From contig NW_006766907.1 in assembly GCF_000275845.1 (NCBI RefSeq), forward strand, positions 260,380 through 324,379: DNA of 64,000 bases, given 5' to 3'. Shown piece by piece: positions 1-12,169 of this stretch. A program made the translations under genes and the position numbers. The notes under the pieces are model-generated. The model saw nothing but the letters and a program-made list of their open reading frames with translations. It was not told the origin of the DNA and did no database searches. Numbering within the stretch: position 1 is the first letter of the stretch; every line of letters starts with the position of its first letter. This DNA comes from Dichomitus squalens LYAD-421 SS1. Its lineage: Eukaryota > Basidiomycota > Agaricomycetes > Polyporales > Polyporaceae.

Positions 1-1604
1 GCATATATGCACATATCTTCAGTATTGCGCGTGCCATCTCAGCTGTGTCTGATGTCCAATTGTAAGTAGGTGTCACTGCGCTGGCGGCTATGGGTACGAG
101 TTGATTAGGTTAGGGTTGATTGGGCCGGTCTGTATGATATATAGAGAAGTTTAGACGTAGCGTAGAAGAGTCGCCGTTTGAATATATTCATTTCGATCTA
201 ATTCGTTCTGGCTGCCAATATCGGGAGGAATACTAGGTGCCAAGCCGGGCACCAAGAATGGATATGAATAATAAGCTACAAAGTCGTATATCCTATTTGA
301 TCCCATGTTACACAGGGTGCGGAATGTCTAAGTAATATGTGGGGAACATGGTCGGAATGTGAGCGGAAGGCAGTCAATACCACGACATCCTCTAAACCTG
401 CGGAATGTGGTGGGAACAAGCTGGGAATGTGGCGGTAATGTGCTCATCCTCTCCGTGTTCCCCAACCTCCGTAATCTGGCGCTTCACGCGGTGCAAGGCG
501 CTGTATATGTCTGACGACGGATCGCCCATGCTCGAATGGTTACGTAAGACAGCTCGGTCCGGGGACTGGCAGGCCTCTGCCAGTCATCGCTGACTTCTCA
601 AATTTCGACGTGTGCAGAATGATACGGAAAACGCGTTTTGCGCGAGAGCGGCGCTTAGAGAGTTACTGGAGGGTCACGGGACTGACACCTGTGACTTTGT
701 TACTCGCCGTTATGGGGGCGTGACATTTGACCCTGAAGCACAAAATGGGGGTTCTCTTCATTAGACGACTCGGTTATTGCTTCATGAGACATCAGCTATG
801 CATCATACTATCCGTCCTGGGGGTCTAGTGTGACCAGGACAGCCCTCGGTCTCCAGCTCTTTCCTGGTGCCCGTCAGCCCGGCACAGTGTTCCAGCGCCC
901 ATGAGGCGCTGGCTCACACAAAATGCATTCTGCACATCGCTGTAAGCCAAACACTCTTGCCCGTGTCGCAGCACGGACTGAGGGGCCTAGAGTCTCCGAG
1001 TCAGCGGTACGTAGCTACGTAGTCATCACTTGACACGTGTACGCTCCACCAAATATGGCTCGGCATTGGTACCGGGCCCAAGTTACTGTAAGACTTCGTT
1101 CGAAATCAGCTTGTCGTCGCAGCCAACCACATCTCGCTGATTCGTACTCTTGACAGATTACAGTCATCGATTGTGATCGTGACTTATCTATGTAATTCGC
1201 TTGGAACTGATGTGCGCGGTACTGCAGTTATGTAACTTGCCCACTGTGCCGTAGATGTTGATCGCAAGCCACGCAATCCCCCTAACTGCAGACCGCTCAT
1301 ACACGCAATGCTGGCATGTGGCTAGTGTGGTTTCAGATTACTTCACAGGTGAGCTTTATGACTCCTCAGACAACGCTCTGTAATGGGAAAGCTTACTCAA
1401 ATGTGCAATCATGTGCACACGGGATCCTACACGATTGAATTACCATCTCACGTGCGACGGAGCCTAAAGGGCTGGATGTCGCTCGTGATGTGCTCTGGTC
1501 AAATTTGGGCGACAATACCCAGGACTACATATGGAGCCAGAAGGAGCCTCGTTCGCTAGCCTCGACGTCTTTGACAGACACCGCCTAACGAGACTCCACC
1601 TCCA
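1..1604. other. intergenic, no supportable gene
   Basis: No coding exon with family resemblance was seen on either strand. The only structure noticed is a run of loosely repeated GCGGAATGTG-like words around 318-440 and a 14-nt palindrome near 1009-1022. The last part is presumably the promoter and 5' leader of the gene starting at 1605. Confidence 0.5.
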
Positions 1605-3367
1605 ATGTCTCCTCGAACCACAGAGCTCGACAGGTTCTTCCCGCTCCCATCAGAAGCGCCTTCCAATAAGGCTCCAGTACGCCTCGCTGGTTTCTCCCAC
1701 AAGTCTGGCGAGGCACTTGCCAAGGTGCTACAGGACAACCATATCAAATGGCACGCGTTTTTCAACGACTTGGGTTTCCACAAGTGAGTTGCCTAACAGT
1801 CGCTACCTCCCTGATGGTAACTAACTCTTACTGTACTGCAGCCATGCTTCTCACCACCTCGTGGCCATCTACGCCCTCGGCGCAAACAGTACGCTCGTCG
1901 AGGCAGCGTACCAAACGCACGTAGAGTACATGCGGCCAGCGTTTGAGTCTCCAGAGCCAGTGAACGCGACGAATGTTTGGAAGCACCTTGGCAAACGCGA
2001 GTAAGTAGTAGCGACAACTTCAACGTGTGGTATCATTGGACTCAATGCCTGTGTCGGCCAGGTTCTACAATTCATACCTCGAGTTCTTCAGGGATCTCCT
2101 ATTGAAGAGGGATGTCACCGCAGTCCTTGAGGAATACATCTTTTCCGCCAAGGCTAACATCGGCGGCTCTGATACCGAAGGGCAGCCAAGAATGCTCAAC
2201 CGGTTCTTTGCGGCGCTCGTCCATCCGATGATCCACACCGGAAACGGCCTAGAGATCGGCATGCTGGGCCTTGTCGCGGAGGGTAAGTAGCGCATCGATG
2301 AATGAAACGCCTCTGACATAATCGTACGCTAGGTCTTGCTCAGGCAGCAACCCACGGGGACGACGGCGATCGGCTCATCCCACCCTCGCTCTTCGAATCG
2401 CAGTCTACATCAGCACCGTCGGCCGTCGCTCGCCTCACTGCTCTACTTCCGTCGCTCACGCTCAGCGCAGACCCCTCTGCCAACGGGAAGGCGCCAGTCG
2501 GTGGGAAGAAAGCTGGTATCCACGCCTTCACGGCCCTCGCGCGTATCCTCGCCGATCCCAGGTTTGCGCCCGCGGCGTTGGGCCTGCCGATTCCGCAGGG
2601 ACAATCGCACATCGATCGCGTCCAGACACATGTCGGGGAAGCTCTGATTGACATCGTTGCTGAGTGGGCCGCCGAGCTCGAAGGTGACGATGTGTCGGCT
2701 GCGGTCATTGCGAAGAAGATCGAAGAGGTCGCCTGGCTGAACGCCCTCATCTACGGAGTGGGTGGTTGGGGCGGCCGGCAGAGGTCCCAGAACAAAGAGT
2801 TCAATGCGGACTTCTTCAGGTGTGTTCTCACGTTCCTGAACCAAGGCACCGGCGGCTGACCTCTGCAGCATGCATTTGGTGACCTCGAGCATCTTCCTCC
2901 CATCGCTCGTCGCCTACCTCTCGCCCCGGTCTGCCACGATTCTGCTTCGAGGATACTTTACCTTCTCCCTCGCGTGGTACATTGGCCGTGGCCGTCCCGC
3001 CATCCCTGTCCGCGCGTTCTATGAGGGAACAACGGACAAGCTTGTCCCGCCTGGAGAGCCGCAGGTCGCCCCGGCAGACACAACGCTCACTCCCGAGGAC
3101 GTATCGCCAAACCCGTGGCTTCCGATCATTCAATCAACTCTGGTCCATCCCTCGGAGCATCTGTGCAAACTGCAACGCGCTCTGCTGCACAACGCGACCG
3201 TGTACGGAGCGCGAGGCGCAGGCGAGTTCGCTGGGACAGAGCTGGAGGGTGCTGAACTTCTGGATGGGACTCTCTTCATCCGTGCCGCCGGACTGACGGC
3301 CAATGCCATTGGATGGTTGAAGGAGGGGCAGAAGGCCCGGGAGTGGGATCGCTCTGGCTTCTATTGA
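1605..3367 (+). CDS. Questin oxidase-like protein (AflY/DUF4243 family)
   Basis: Five exons read as one protein of about 510 residues: 1605-1783, 1842-2000, 2062-2282, 2333-2819 and 2869-3367. The spliced frame is continuous at each GT-AG junction. The second exon opens with HASHHLVAIYALGA, the His-rich motif typical of the questin oxidase-like family, which includes fungal Baeyer-Villiger-type enzymes such as AflY and questin oxidase. The C-terminal exon carries the family's helical segment (FFSMHLVTSS). In characterised pathways these enzymes cleave anthraquinone or related rings, but basidiomycete members are numerous and mostly uncharacterised, so the substrate is unknown. No signal peptide is seen, so it is probably cytosolic. 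The ATG at 1605 is the first that gives the family's proline-rich start (MSPRTTELDRFFP). Nothing looks broken. Confidence 0.85.
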
Positions 3368-4524
3368 GCTTGTTCCTGCCGCCGGTTTCTTGGTCATCGT
3401 TAAGGCAATGTATGCGTAGCAACCTGTATCTCATCTCACTGTTCTCAAGCAGGAAACACCCAGCACTGTATGGCGCCCGGTTGCCAGATCCCGCTATGCA
3501 TACGGGCAACTCTAGCCAAAGTCAGCAGCAAACCTGATAATACCTGGTCACACCTGATACGTATGGGCAGACTCCACCATCCATTTATACCATTCCATTC
3601 CAATCTGACCATGCGCAGATGATTCCCGTACAAGCATGATCTTTCGTTCCACGCAACTGCTCGGATGAGATGTCAAGCTCTTTGCTTGAACCCGCTTACG
3701 TCACTCGTGCAACTGCGCATGTGCCATTGTTTCTTTTGTGATATACCAAAGCTGAGTGTCTCAGAAGGAGGTCCCGCTTGATTGCTTTGCGGTTGCCTCC
3801 GGCATATATAAACGTTCTCGCAAGTCGAGTCGTTCTCATCAATCCCCCTCCCGCCACTGCCCCTCTATGCGCGCCAGCGAGCCATAGCTACATCTTCACA
3901 CATCTTTCATTTACAACACATTAGCCAGTCGGATGCCCTCAGTCCGCTCGTGGTGTACGTCCTATAGGCACTGCTTCACGGCAGGCCTTCCTCCAGCGTA
4001 CCGGCGACCAAGCCTGGATATACCGTGCGAGGCCGATAAGCTATGGTGTCTGTACGCTCTGAAAATGTGGTCACTATCCGCTCTCAACCCACAGTGTTGA
4101 CCTTATTCGTTGACATATTCTCCTCAGCAGGTGCGATAAGCGTTTATGATCGCGCGTTCAGTTGAGCGGAAGATGTTGTAGTGACGCGAAGACATAGTGA
4201 GTAGGAATACCGCTATAGTAGGAACCTTGAAAGTCTTACGGATGCACCCCACAGCTGGATCACTCTACTGCCTTCCCATATTTCTCCAAGACACAAATGG
4301 CGTATGGCATAGTTCTCCAAGACACAAATGGTGTACCGTAGTTGACACGACTCGGACCTGCAACTCAACCCACTCTACAACACTCAAACGTTCTGGCCGA
4401 CTACGTTCCAATATCCTATTTGTCATTTAATAGTCGCTAAAATCGCTATTGAATATATTCAGTATGAGCGCGGTGTTTGCCTGACGGGATGTACATACAT
4501 GCACACTGTGGAAGCAGTTCGACG
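3368..4524. other. intergenic with orphan promoter and short direct repeat
   Basis: No gene is supported here. The stretch contains a TATA-box promoter-like segment (listed separately) and a 19-nt word, TTCTCCAAGACACAAATGG, present twice (about 4282 and 4313), 31 nt apart, as if from a small tandem duplication. The right end is the 3' flank of the minus-strand epoxide hydrolase. Confidence 0.5.
3801..3935 (+). promoter_or_regulatory. TATA-box promoter-like segment without a downstream gene
   Basis: TATATAAA lies at 3805-3812. It is followed by a C/T-rich leader of about 120 nt and an ATG at 3933 with a short open stretch ending at a GTACGT donor-like site. This is the arrangement expected for a fungal core promoter and first exon, but nothing downstream continues as a protein before the convergent gene ending at 4525. 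It may be a remnant of a lost gene or a non-coding transcript start. Confidence 0.35.
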
Positions 4525-5694
4525 TTAACGTTGATCGCGCTGTTTCTTGAGAAAGCGCGCAATCTCATCTACGACTCTCTCGGGCTTCTCCTGCTGCACC
4601 CAGTGTCCAGCGCCCTCAATACGGACGACATCCCCGTCGTCCATCCTCGTGCAAGTCTGTGTCTGCATCTTGTCGAGCGCGCCCGGCATCTGGAACGTCC
4701 CCCAGTCCTGCATCCCTGCGATGTACATCGCCGGCACCTCAATCCGCCGCCCCGCAAACAAACTCAACTCGTCGTTAAGCTCATCGCTGAGCAAGCTGCG
4801 GTACCAGTTCAACCCGCCCTGGAAGCCCGTCCTCGCATACTCACTTACATACACCCCGAGCTCGGACTCTGGCAGCCACTTGCTCGATTTGGTATTGACC
4901 TCCTCCGCTGAAGGCGCACACTCGCGCGCGACCTCTGCCATTGTCTCGTCAGCCGGCATGATGTAGTACGGGGGTAGCGTCGCGAGACCCTCCGAAGTCA
5001 TGGGGATGTAGTGTGGGGACGCGCCGCTTTCCGCCCAATCGCCGCTCTTTGCATGGATGTACGCGCGGAGGAAGTCGTGCAGACCCTGCGGTGCCCTCAG
5101 CATGTCCGCGTTTGCAGTGGGGCCAGAGAAATACGTCATGTAGTGCTTGCGTGGGGGCTGGGCGCCTTTAAGCAGGTTCATGATGGACGCGATTGTGCCG
5201 GCGGGCGACGATGTCGGCGAAGGACCGTTGTACGGCGCGCTCATGAAGACGACCCTTTCGAAGAGGTCGGGGCGCGCGATGACACAGTTTCCGGCGATGA
5301 GAGACCCGAAGTCGTGCCCTATGAGTGCCGCGACGGACTTGTGCCCCAGGGTGTAGACGAGCGCGACGACGTCGCGGGCGAGGTTCATCATTCCGTACGG
5401 GCGGAAATCGTCTTCAAACCTGACTAGCCGAGTGGCACCTGGCGCGGATGCATCATATGGCTTGGTGCAGCCGTATCTCCGTTGGTCAGGGGCAACGACG
5501 TGGTAGCCCAGATTCGCAAGAGGAACGAGGACCTTGCGCCACGAGTACGCAAGCTCGGGGAAGCCATGGAGCAACAGCAATAGAGGTGCGTCCCTCTTTC
5601 CGGCCTCGAGGATGTGGATATCGAGGTCGCGGACAAGGAGGGAGCGAGAGATAACGCCTTCGGGAAGACCTGGAAGGCAATCCTTGGTCGTCAT
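4525..5694 (-). CDS. Soluble epoxide hydrolase (alpha/beta hydrolase)
   Basis: A single uninterrupted frame of 389 residues from the ATG at 5694; an in-frame upstream ATG at 5778 would add an unlikely 28-residue tail. HGFPE (residues 43-47) supplies the oxyanion-hole motif, GHDFGS carries the nucleophile Asp128, GMQDWG near residue 340 fits the acid residue, and GAGHWVQQEKPE near the C-terminus holds the catalytic His. The lid segment FQGGLNWYR has the Tyr expected to activate the epoxide oxygen. The enzyme hydrolyses epoxides to vicinal diols. Length and motif order are normal for microsomal/soluble-type fungal epoxide hydrolases. No signal peptide is evident. It is unusual in this intron-rich window for having no intron. 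Neighbouring oxidases make detoxification or secondary-metabolite tailoring plausible, but the substrate is unknown. Confidence 0.9.
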   Translation of the reverse strand: MTTKDCLPGLPEGVISRSLLVRDLDIHILEAGKRDAPLLLLLHGFPELAYSWRKVLVPLANLGYHVVAPDQRRYGCTKPYDASAPGATRLVRFEDDFRPYGMMNLARDVVALVYTLGHKSVAALIGHDFGSLIAGNCVIARPDLFERVVFMSAPYNGPSPTSSPAGTIASIMNLLKGAQPPRKHYMTYFSGPTANADMLRAPQGLHDFLRAYIHAKSGDWAESGASPHYIPMTSEGLATLPPYYIMPADETMAEVARECAPSAEEVNTKSSKWLPESELGVYVSEYARTGFQGGLNWYRSLLSDELNDELSLFAGRRIEVPAMYIAGMQDWGTFQMPGALDKMQTQTCTRMDDGDVVRIEGAGHWVQQEKPERVVDEIARFLKKQRDQR

Positions 5695-7139
5695 GGTCTT
5701 TTGATTGAAGGAATAGTACGACGTGAGCGATACCTTCAAACAGGTGGGCTGGCATTTAGAAGATTCACCTATAATCAACGGTTATCAGAGGCCTGGAATG
5801 CGGGGGGTTCCGCAGATGCGTAGCTCTCAAGTGATGTTGACCTGTGAACATGAAGCTGGAGCCTGTGGGTATTTGTGTTCCCGTGTCTCCCACACGACGG
5901 CCCCTTCCTTTGGTTCCTGCTAGCTGTGTCAGCTGACGTTACAGCTAGTCCATGCATGCAGTATGACGTATGCGAAGCATTTCGAGACCCGGATCAGTCG
6001 GAAGCACTCAGAGCGATCTTTTGCCTCTTGAGTGCTGTTGTCGCTGCAGGGCTGTTCATTTGAGCACTGCGACGCGACCTCATATCGGGTGGCTTGCAGA
6101 AGACACTGACTCCGAGCTGGCACCATTGCGGTGTGCACATCCGTCGAGGTCAAGAAAGAAGCCACAGCAGAGGCAGGAGCAGTCATAGAGAAGGGAGGGT
6201 AATCAACTGGAGGCATACAGCGTGACCGACCAGAAATGAGAGGCGGACACGCACCATGCACTCCGCGCTTTGATGTGGACGCAGGCTCGGCCATGCCCGC
6301 TCGTAGCTTCGAACTCTCTTCCTGTGCTGTCTTTCGCCGGCGCCGCAATGTGAGGCTCTTGTAGTCTTTTCCTTGGAAGGAGTGCGAATGCGCAGCAGGT
6401 CCCTTGGTCCAAGTACCTTCCAAGGCCTCGACTAGCCCTTCCTGGAAGAGCACTAGAGCGGGCTACACTAAGAGGTCACGCGCATCCGATAGAACGATGT
6501 ACAATCACCAGTGTACGCAAGGGTGGGAGGAGTAGTAAGATTTATCTGACGCCCACAACCTCAGGGCGCCTTGCCGGCCGGCCCGATCAGCGAGCGCCAC
6601 AATATTATTCTCCTCCGAGTTGCCTCTAGCGGTTGCCACCACCTCGTGAACCTAACTTCTACCGCAAGGGGAGTAAATCCAGGGCGTCCAAATCCGGCCA
6701 CGCATTTGTCAAATTTATCCCTAGTACCCACCCACAAATGAGGATCCGACGATCAGGTCAGTTATGCCGCTAAGTCTGGGGAGATGACTCCGCAAGTGCT
6801 TTGGCTTGCAAGACTACTGACATGGGAGGATCCTATGTGCTCTACGAATGGTGAGCATCCTTTCTACTTTCTTTGTATGCGTGGTCCTCTACCCTGCCGC
6901 TGTTGACGAGAGCTCAGTACAATGATCACGTTTGGGCTTGTTCGTGAGCCTTGGGTCTCGCCACGGTTCCAAGGTCTATGGAAGCTGCTTGTGCAATGGT
7001 TATGGGACATCACCGGTCGGAGACAGTCATCTTTGTTGGAACGATACTCGCACTTTCACATTACTCTGGAAGGCACACATCTGTGTTGAGGGCTCATCTC
7101 CATGCACTGTCTCTGGCCCTGCCCGTCTAATCACCTCTA
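5695..7139. other. intergenic, no supportable gene
   Basis: Includes the 5' flank of the epoxide hydrolase. Open frames such as 5929-6453 (-) have no recognisable domain and no splice-consistent extension. I see nothing else. Confidence 0.45.
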
Positions 7140-8375
7140 AGCTAGCCCTCGACTCCTTCAAATAACTTATTCGGAGATTGTGTCTGGTCTCGTCCATGCA
7201 ATAGAGATTCTATCTCTTTCACCGCTTTCGACCGCCTACCCTTGGCAGCGCAAACGCAACGCGCCGGTGGTCGAGGCTCGCACACAGTAGCAGCACACGG
7301 ATCGTACTACGCGCTTCCGAGTCCCTTCCCGCTGGTCGCAAACTTTTCCCTTGTCTGGTTCACGACAATCACGTTCGAGAGGTCCCCTGCTCTCTCTGAA
7401 ACCAGAATACCTTCGATCGCAGTAGAAAGCCCCAGCTACTCGCCGCCCTGTACGATTACTATCCAACAGCTATCTTTACCCCCGAATGGAGGACGAGACT
7501 TCCAATGTATGGGATAATTCAAGGCCGATTACGACCCTTTCATAGACCGGCTCGACGACATCGACAGGGAAGACGTGCTCTGCGACCGCCTTGGACATGT
7601 TGAGCTCGGCACCGACCGTTCAAGTGTGCAAAGCATCATTCAGAGACTGGTCGTCGGGTGCGTACTCGCGCAGATCAGTCATATAGGTCTAGCTGAATGA
7701 GGGAGCCCTCTTTGTCAGGTAGTGGCAGTACACCTCTGCGATGCACAAGACTACGTCCCCGATACTTCAATACATGTCTCCATTCTCACACTCCCGCTGT
7801 GCCCCATGCTACTTCTCAGGCTCTCCTACTTGAAATTCCTGGCGAGGATTGACCTGATTCAGCGATATAGCGCCCTTAGTGAGTACTTGAGTGCCCATGC
7901 GTCCACACCTTTCCCACGTTGTGTGCTCGATACCTCTATCTACCTCTCTTCCTCTGCACCACCATCGCACTCATATATAATGGCCGGCCGCCGTCCCCCA
8001 TGACGCCAACGGTATCTCCACAGATCTTAACCTCGATGCCCACAGGGACGTCCAGGACTTGTCATACCTCTAGAACCTGCTCTTCAGCAGCTCTCCTCGG
8101 TACGTAGCGCACAAAACTGCGATTAGCTCGCTATTCGACGCACGACTTTTCTCTCATAGGTTTCGAGATCCTCACCATCTGCACGTACTCGTCGCCTCTC
8201 CCACCATATCGCAATCATGTCAATGTCTCTGGTCCCCTGCATTCGACTACCCTCTCTCCTGTTCTGTGACATTGTAGGATCAAGAATCGATGGCTCCACC
8301 CCACGTGCGTGATTGACAAGAAAACTGCTGCGCCTTTGTCTTCCTTCGTGTTGGCCAGCTCCCCGACACACGATC
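7140..8375 (+). pseudogene. Decayed copy 1 of an unknown repeated gene family
   Basis: Recognised by comparison within the window. An exon ending near 7877 (open frame RLSYLKFLARIDL) is followed by a GTGAGT donor, and an acceptor CAG at about 8019-8021 leads into DLNLDAHRDVQDLSYL, then a TAG stop. Copy 3 has CAG (Gln) at that position. From 8029 the DNA is about 95% identical, without gaps, to 15016-15271 for 256 nt, then similar but gapped to about 8375. The 7140 start is placed by a short shared word (CCTCGACTCCTTCA-like) also found near 13660. The function of the family is unknown to me. Given the stop codon, I call it a pseudogene. Confidence 0.5.
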
Positions 8376-8707
8376 GATGGTTTCGTTCAAGACACTCGAC
8401 TGCATACGCGCTCATGATCGCTGCTGGTATACAGGTGCAGAGGCTCATTGGACTGCGCTACGTCGGATGATCCTAGGGCTATGCGGACTGTTTCGCCTTC
8501 CGTTTTTTGCCTGGCGGAGAAGGGTCGCGTGAATTGAAACGGAACAGTTCTCTTCATTGCCCTGAATCTATGTGTCAAGCGAATATGATATGATAGAATG
8601 AGAACCGCCGTCTACGGGCGATCTCATGATCCAAGAGTTAAGAGATCTATGGACAGCCTCCTGCAATTACGCCACCACCGCTGATGCGTCGACCAAACGC
8701 CCGAAGC

Positions 8708-10354
8708 CTACGATGCATCTTCCGCCTCGTTATATCCTTCGTCGACTTGGTGAAAGGAGAGCTGGGCTCCCAAAGAACCAATGAAGTGGCTGGTGTTCCC
8801 AGATATCTGCGGCTGGAATGCAACTTCCCCGAGTGAGACTGATCGAGAAGAGCCCGCAAGCTTGCGCTGAGCATTCTGCAGATCGATGAGGAACCTCGAT
8901 GTAAGGATGGAGGTCAAGCTACACACAAACATAGCGTCTATGTAAGAATCAATTGACGGGGTGCAGCGTTGACGTACGGTTCCTCCAGAAGCAAAATCAC
9001 ACCCGTTGGTGTCGCCCCGTCATTAGCGCGCTGATGAAAACGTCAGATATATATGACAACACCCAGGCACAGCTCACCCCAGTCATGGTAAATGCCATTT
9101 GGAGAATGCTCAACACGAGTAACGATCTTTTGATGCAGAAGTGAGCATCCCTTGATCTAGACATGGTTGCGTCCACTCACAGAAAATAAATTGTCCCTGT
9201 GATAATGTTGGAGCGCTTCAGTGCTACATTCATCAGGCTCGAACGATTACGGTTTATACTCACCATTCAGCAGAAGAACACTTGCGAAGCTCCGCCTGTT
9301 GAGGCGACGGAGAGATACCTTGACGGTCTCATATGTTCGGAACCAGGTCACACATAGAACGACTGCATCAGAAGCAATCAAAGAAGATCGCGTCACCACC
9401 TCCACTGTCACGTCTCATCTCAGAAGATGCATCTGGCAAAAATATTGCTATGAAACATGCACCAACATCTGCCATGTACAGCGTCAATCAGTACATCACA
9501 GAGCGGTGTAGTGACTTCGCCTACTTCGTGACTGTGCTCGCCGATATGGGATCGATGGGTATGATGCCTAGGGACGGATAGTTCACCACTGACAATCCAT
9601 GTAGGTTGCCCTTCGGGGAGATATATGAGCTGCTGCTTGACCACGGCAAATCCGGAGCACGCACCCACATATTGGTGACAATGGGCACCGAAGACAGAGC
9701 GAAAACGCTTGATGAGACGAACCATCGATAAGGGTCAGAACACAAAGCATATGTTCTGAGTGCTGAAAATGCTGTACAACAAGGTAGCTTTCTGAGCTTT
9801 CAATACCATGCAGAATGTAGAGCAGTCACTTACCAGCCCATGGGAGATACTGTAAGGCCTCCAGCACGGCCCCAGCAACGACTAGGGAAAATGTGCTGTG
9901 TACGCGTCAGAACGCACGGTCGGAATCTTTGAAAATCACTGCGTACCTCTGTCACAGTGTCAAACGTTGATTCGTATATTTTAGAAACAGAATGAGATAC
10001 CTCAACAGAAGAAGGGAGCGGGATGTTACTTATGATCTGCGACCCGAGACTGATGTATCGGTTTAGGAGAAACAGGATTGTTGCTCCAGACGGGTGGTGT
10101 CCCATCCAGAAGAGTGTCACCTCGCTGTCCAACGTGAGCACGAATTCATAAGCAAATAGCACTGCAAATGTGCCACGGACGGCTCGTGAGTATGTGCATG
10201 GTGTCGATTGCCCTCACAATGAACGAACCAAGAGCAGCGTAGCTCCAGCAATTCCCGAAGCTAGACGCAAGCTCAGATGTTAGATCACTTATAGGGGCTA
10301 TAGCACTACTTACAAATATTCATAAGGAATTTGGACATCTGGGTTGTCGGCCAT
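8708..10354 (-). CDS. DUF6533-domain integral membrane protein
   Basis: A many-exon minus-strand gene reconstructed from frame and splice signals. It starts MADNPDVQ at 10354. The DUF6533 N-terminal domain reads YAALV, then LFAYEFVLTLDSEV, FLLNRYISLGS and IPLPSSVE. Later exons give VAGAVLEALQYLPWA, ALRTYALCS, SSVPIVTNM, SLIASDAVVLCVTWFRTYE, ASVLLLNG, GTIYFL and LLVLSILQMAF, and the gene closes with LTSILTSRFLIDLQ and an acidic tail to the TAG at 8708. These are the successive hydrophobic segments of the seven-helix-like basidiomycete family. Its role is not established. Roughly ten introns are needed, one with a weak GTTCGT donor near 10232, so exact borders are uncertain. I found no unavoidable stop, so it may be the functional parent of the dead copy at 12.2-12.6 kb. 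Confidence 0.7.
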
Positions 10355-11339
10355 ACCGAGACTTGTAAGCTGAGGTAGCACTCAAGGTCTAGAGGTATCG
10401 GGCAGGTATCGGAACGAAGGTATGTGGTTTGTGAATCCACAGTGTGGGACCTATTTATCGGCATGCTGAACTGTACGGAGAAGCTGTTTTCAGCTAGTCA
10501 TTATCAGTATTATCGTCGGACATTACATGAGCGACCTGTGACGACGGGTAGGCACTAGTACGAAGGATACATGATGTTCTGCATTCAGTGTACCTGTCGC
10601 TCTATTGACAGCAAAGTTAGATGTATGCAGGCGCGGATACTAAGTGACGGGTTCCACAGGTCCAGCAAGGACCGGGGCAACTCACATCACCGCAGCTTCT
10701 CTGACATCTTAACAGCCATTCAAGGTTTGATTGGCTCTGGTTATCAGTTGCTGTCATACCAAAATGCGTTTGAAGGAGGGCAAGGGCACGTACGTTGCCT
10801 GAAGAATGTGCGGATGGGAGGGATTCGCAGCTGAGCTCGTCGGGTCAGTGACTAGAGCGAAAATGAATCAGACCCACTATAAAGCAACCCTGGGAAGTCA
10901 GTATAGTCAGCCGTATCGCAGTCGCAATTGCGCTGCGAATCGAACAGCGTGAGCACGAATCTGCTCATTGAACAAAGAATGCCCGGAAACTTCAATTTTC
11001 GGAAGCCCTGCTGCGTTCTGTGACATGACTCTGAGTCGGATGATGCTTCAAGTAGGAGGATAGGGCGGAGCATCACGGTGTGATAGCAGAGTAGTGGTCC
11101 CGGGTCTGAGCACAAGCCAGCGCTGCTGCTAAAATCTGACATTGCAGGAATGCGAAGAATTGTGCAGTACGTGAGGAGCTTGACTCGGAGTCCCGTCGCG
11201 ACTGAACGGATTAGTCACACCTCCAGAACGCCGGTCAGGCACGAAACCAGGCGAACGCAAGTATCGGCGTCAGGATTTGCGCGCCTAAATCCCTCATTAC
11301 TTGCTCCCCATCGGATCATAGAGCCCTGTTGCCGAGGAA
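10355..11339 (-). repeat. Duplicated non-coding block sharing sequence with 13.0-13.25 kb
   Basis: About 10780-10960 aligns with 13075-13230. Shared words include TTGCCTGAA.AATGTG, GATTCGCAGCTGA/AATTTGCAGCTGA, AGAGCGAAA and CAGCCGTATCGC. Both copies lie on the upstream side of a DUF6533 copy, at similar distance, so they belong to the same ancestral segmental duplication. No intact frame remains in either. Confidence 0.4.
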
Positions 11340-11780
11340 GTACTCCGAGTAGTCCACTTGCGACGTGTACTATGCCAACTTCTCATGATAGTACGTCTCG
11401 TTCTCATGCTCCCACTACCTACATGCGACGGTGTTCGTCAGATTGTGCCTACTCAACGTCCTGCTGAGGATCGACCTAGCGTAGCAGTACGGCAATCTTG
11501 GTGAGTGTTCGCGCGTCTGTGCCTTCTGCGACCGCCTCCAAAGCCATCCCCTGTTTCATCCCCATCTGCTCGCGCGTTGTTTTCGTTTCTCAGCCACTAT
11601 CTTATTCACGCTATCTCCGCAGGCCATAATCTCGACCTCTACGCCGCAGTATCAGACCTATCATGCCTGTCGTGACTGCTCATTGGCGATAAATGGCGCC
11701 CGACATGGCCATCTACCCGCTCACAGTTGACTTTGACGTCGTGGCTCCGAGATCCCCGCTATCAAGGTGAGTCCCATCAT
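11340..11780 (+). pseudogene. Decayed copy 2 of the unknown repeated gene family
   Basis: Around 11430-11502 the sequence encodes LLNVLLRIDLA, stop, QYGNLG just before a GTGAGT donor at the same position as in the other copies. After an acceptor at about 11623 comes HNLDLYAAVSDLSCLS and a TGA. The stop codons and lack of any continuation make it a relic. It is more diverged from copies 1 and 4 than those are from each other. Confidence 0.4.
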
Positions 11781-12169
11781 CCTACGTCTGTGTCCGACCA
11801 ACACCGGAACAAGTTCTATGCTGTAATATGACACGGGGTCCATGTCCCACCTCGTGCGCGCCATCGACAAAGCGACCGACAGCATCTTGCTCTACCCCTG
11901 GCACAGCCGACGCTTCCCCAAAGCCTGTCTCAGCGCACCTGAGATATGAAGGTGCTCATGACGGCCGTCGCGGGGCCGAGACGGGGCCCGTGCACGAGTG
12001 TACACGACGTGCAAAATCTGCGGATTAGGAATAGGAAGGATCGGACCGCCCGGGAGGGAAAGCAGTTAAGAGAGAAGTGGAGACTGTTTACGAGGACAGA
12101 AGCAAGAGGATGGGTGGGACACTGGGAGGGACTTCAAAGGCAAGCGATGGTGCAGGGAGTCGAAAACAT

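Noticed and set aside
1009..1022. Perfect palindrome TACGTAGCTACGTA
   Set aside because: Too short and isolated to call a regulatory site or transposon end.
4282..4331. Two copies of a 19-nt word 31 nt apart
   Set aside because: Small local tandem duplication, no array or element structure, noted only in the intergenic entry.
5929..6453. 174-codon minus-strand ORF
   Set aside because: No domain, no start context, no homologous neighbour frame.
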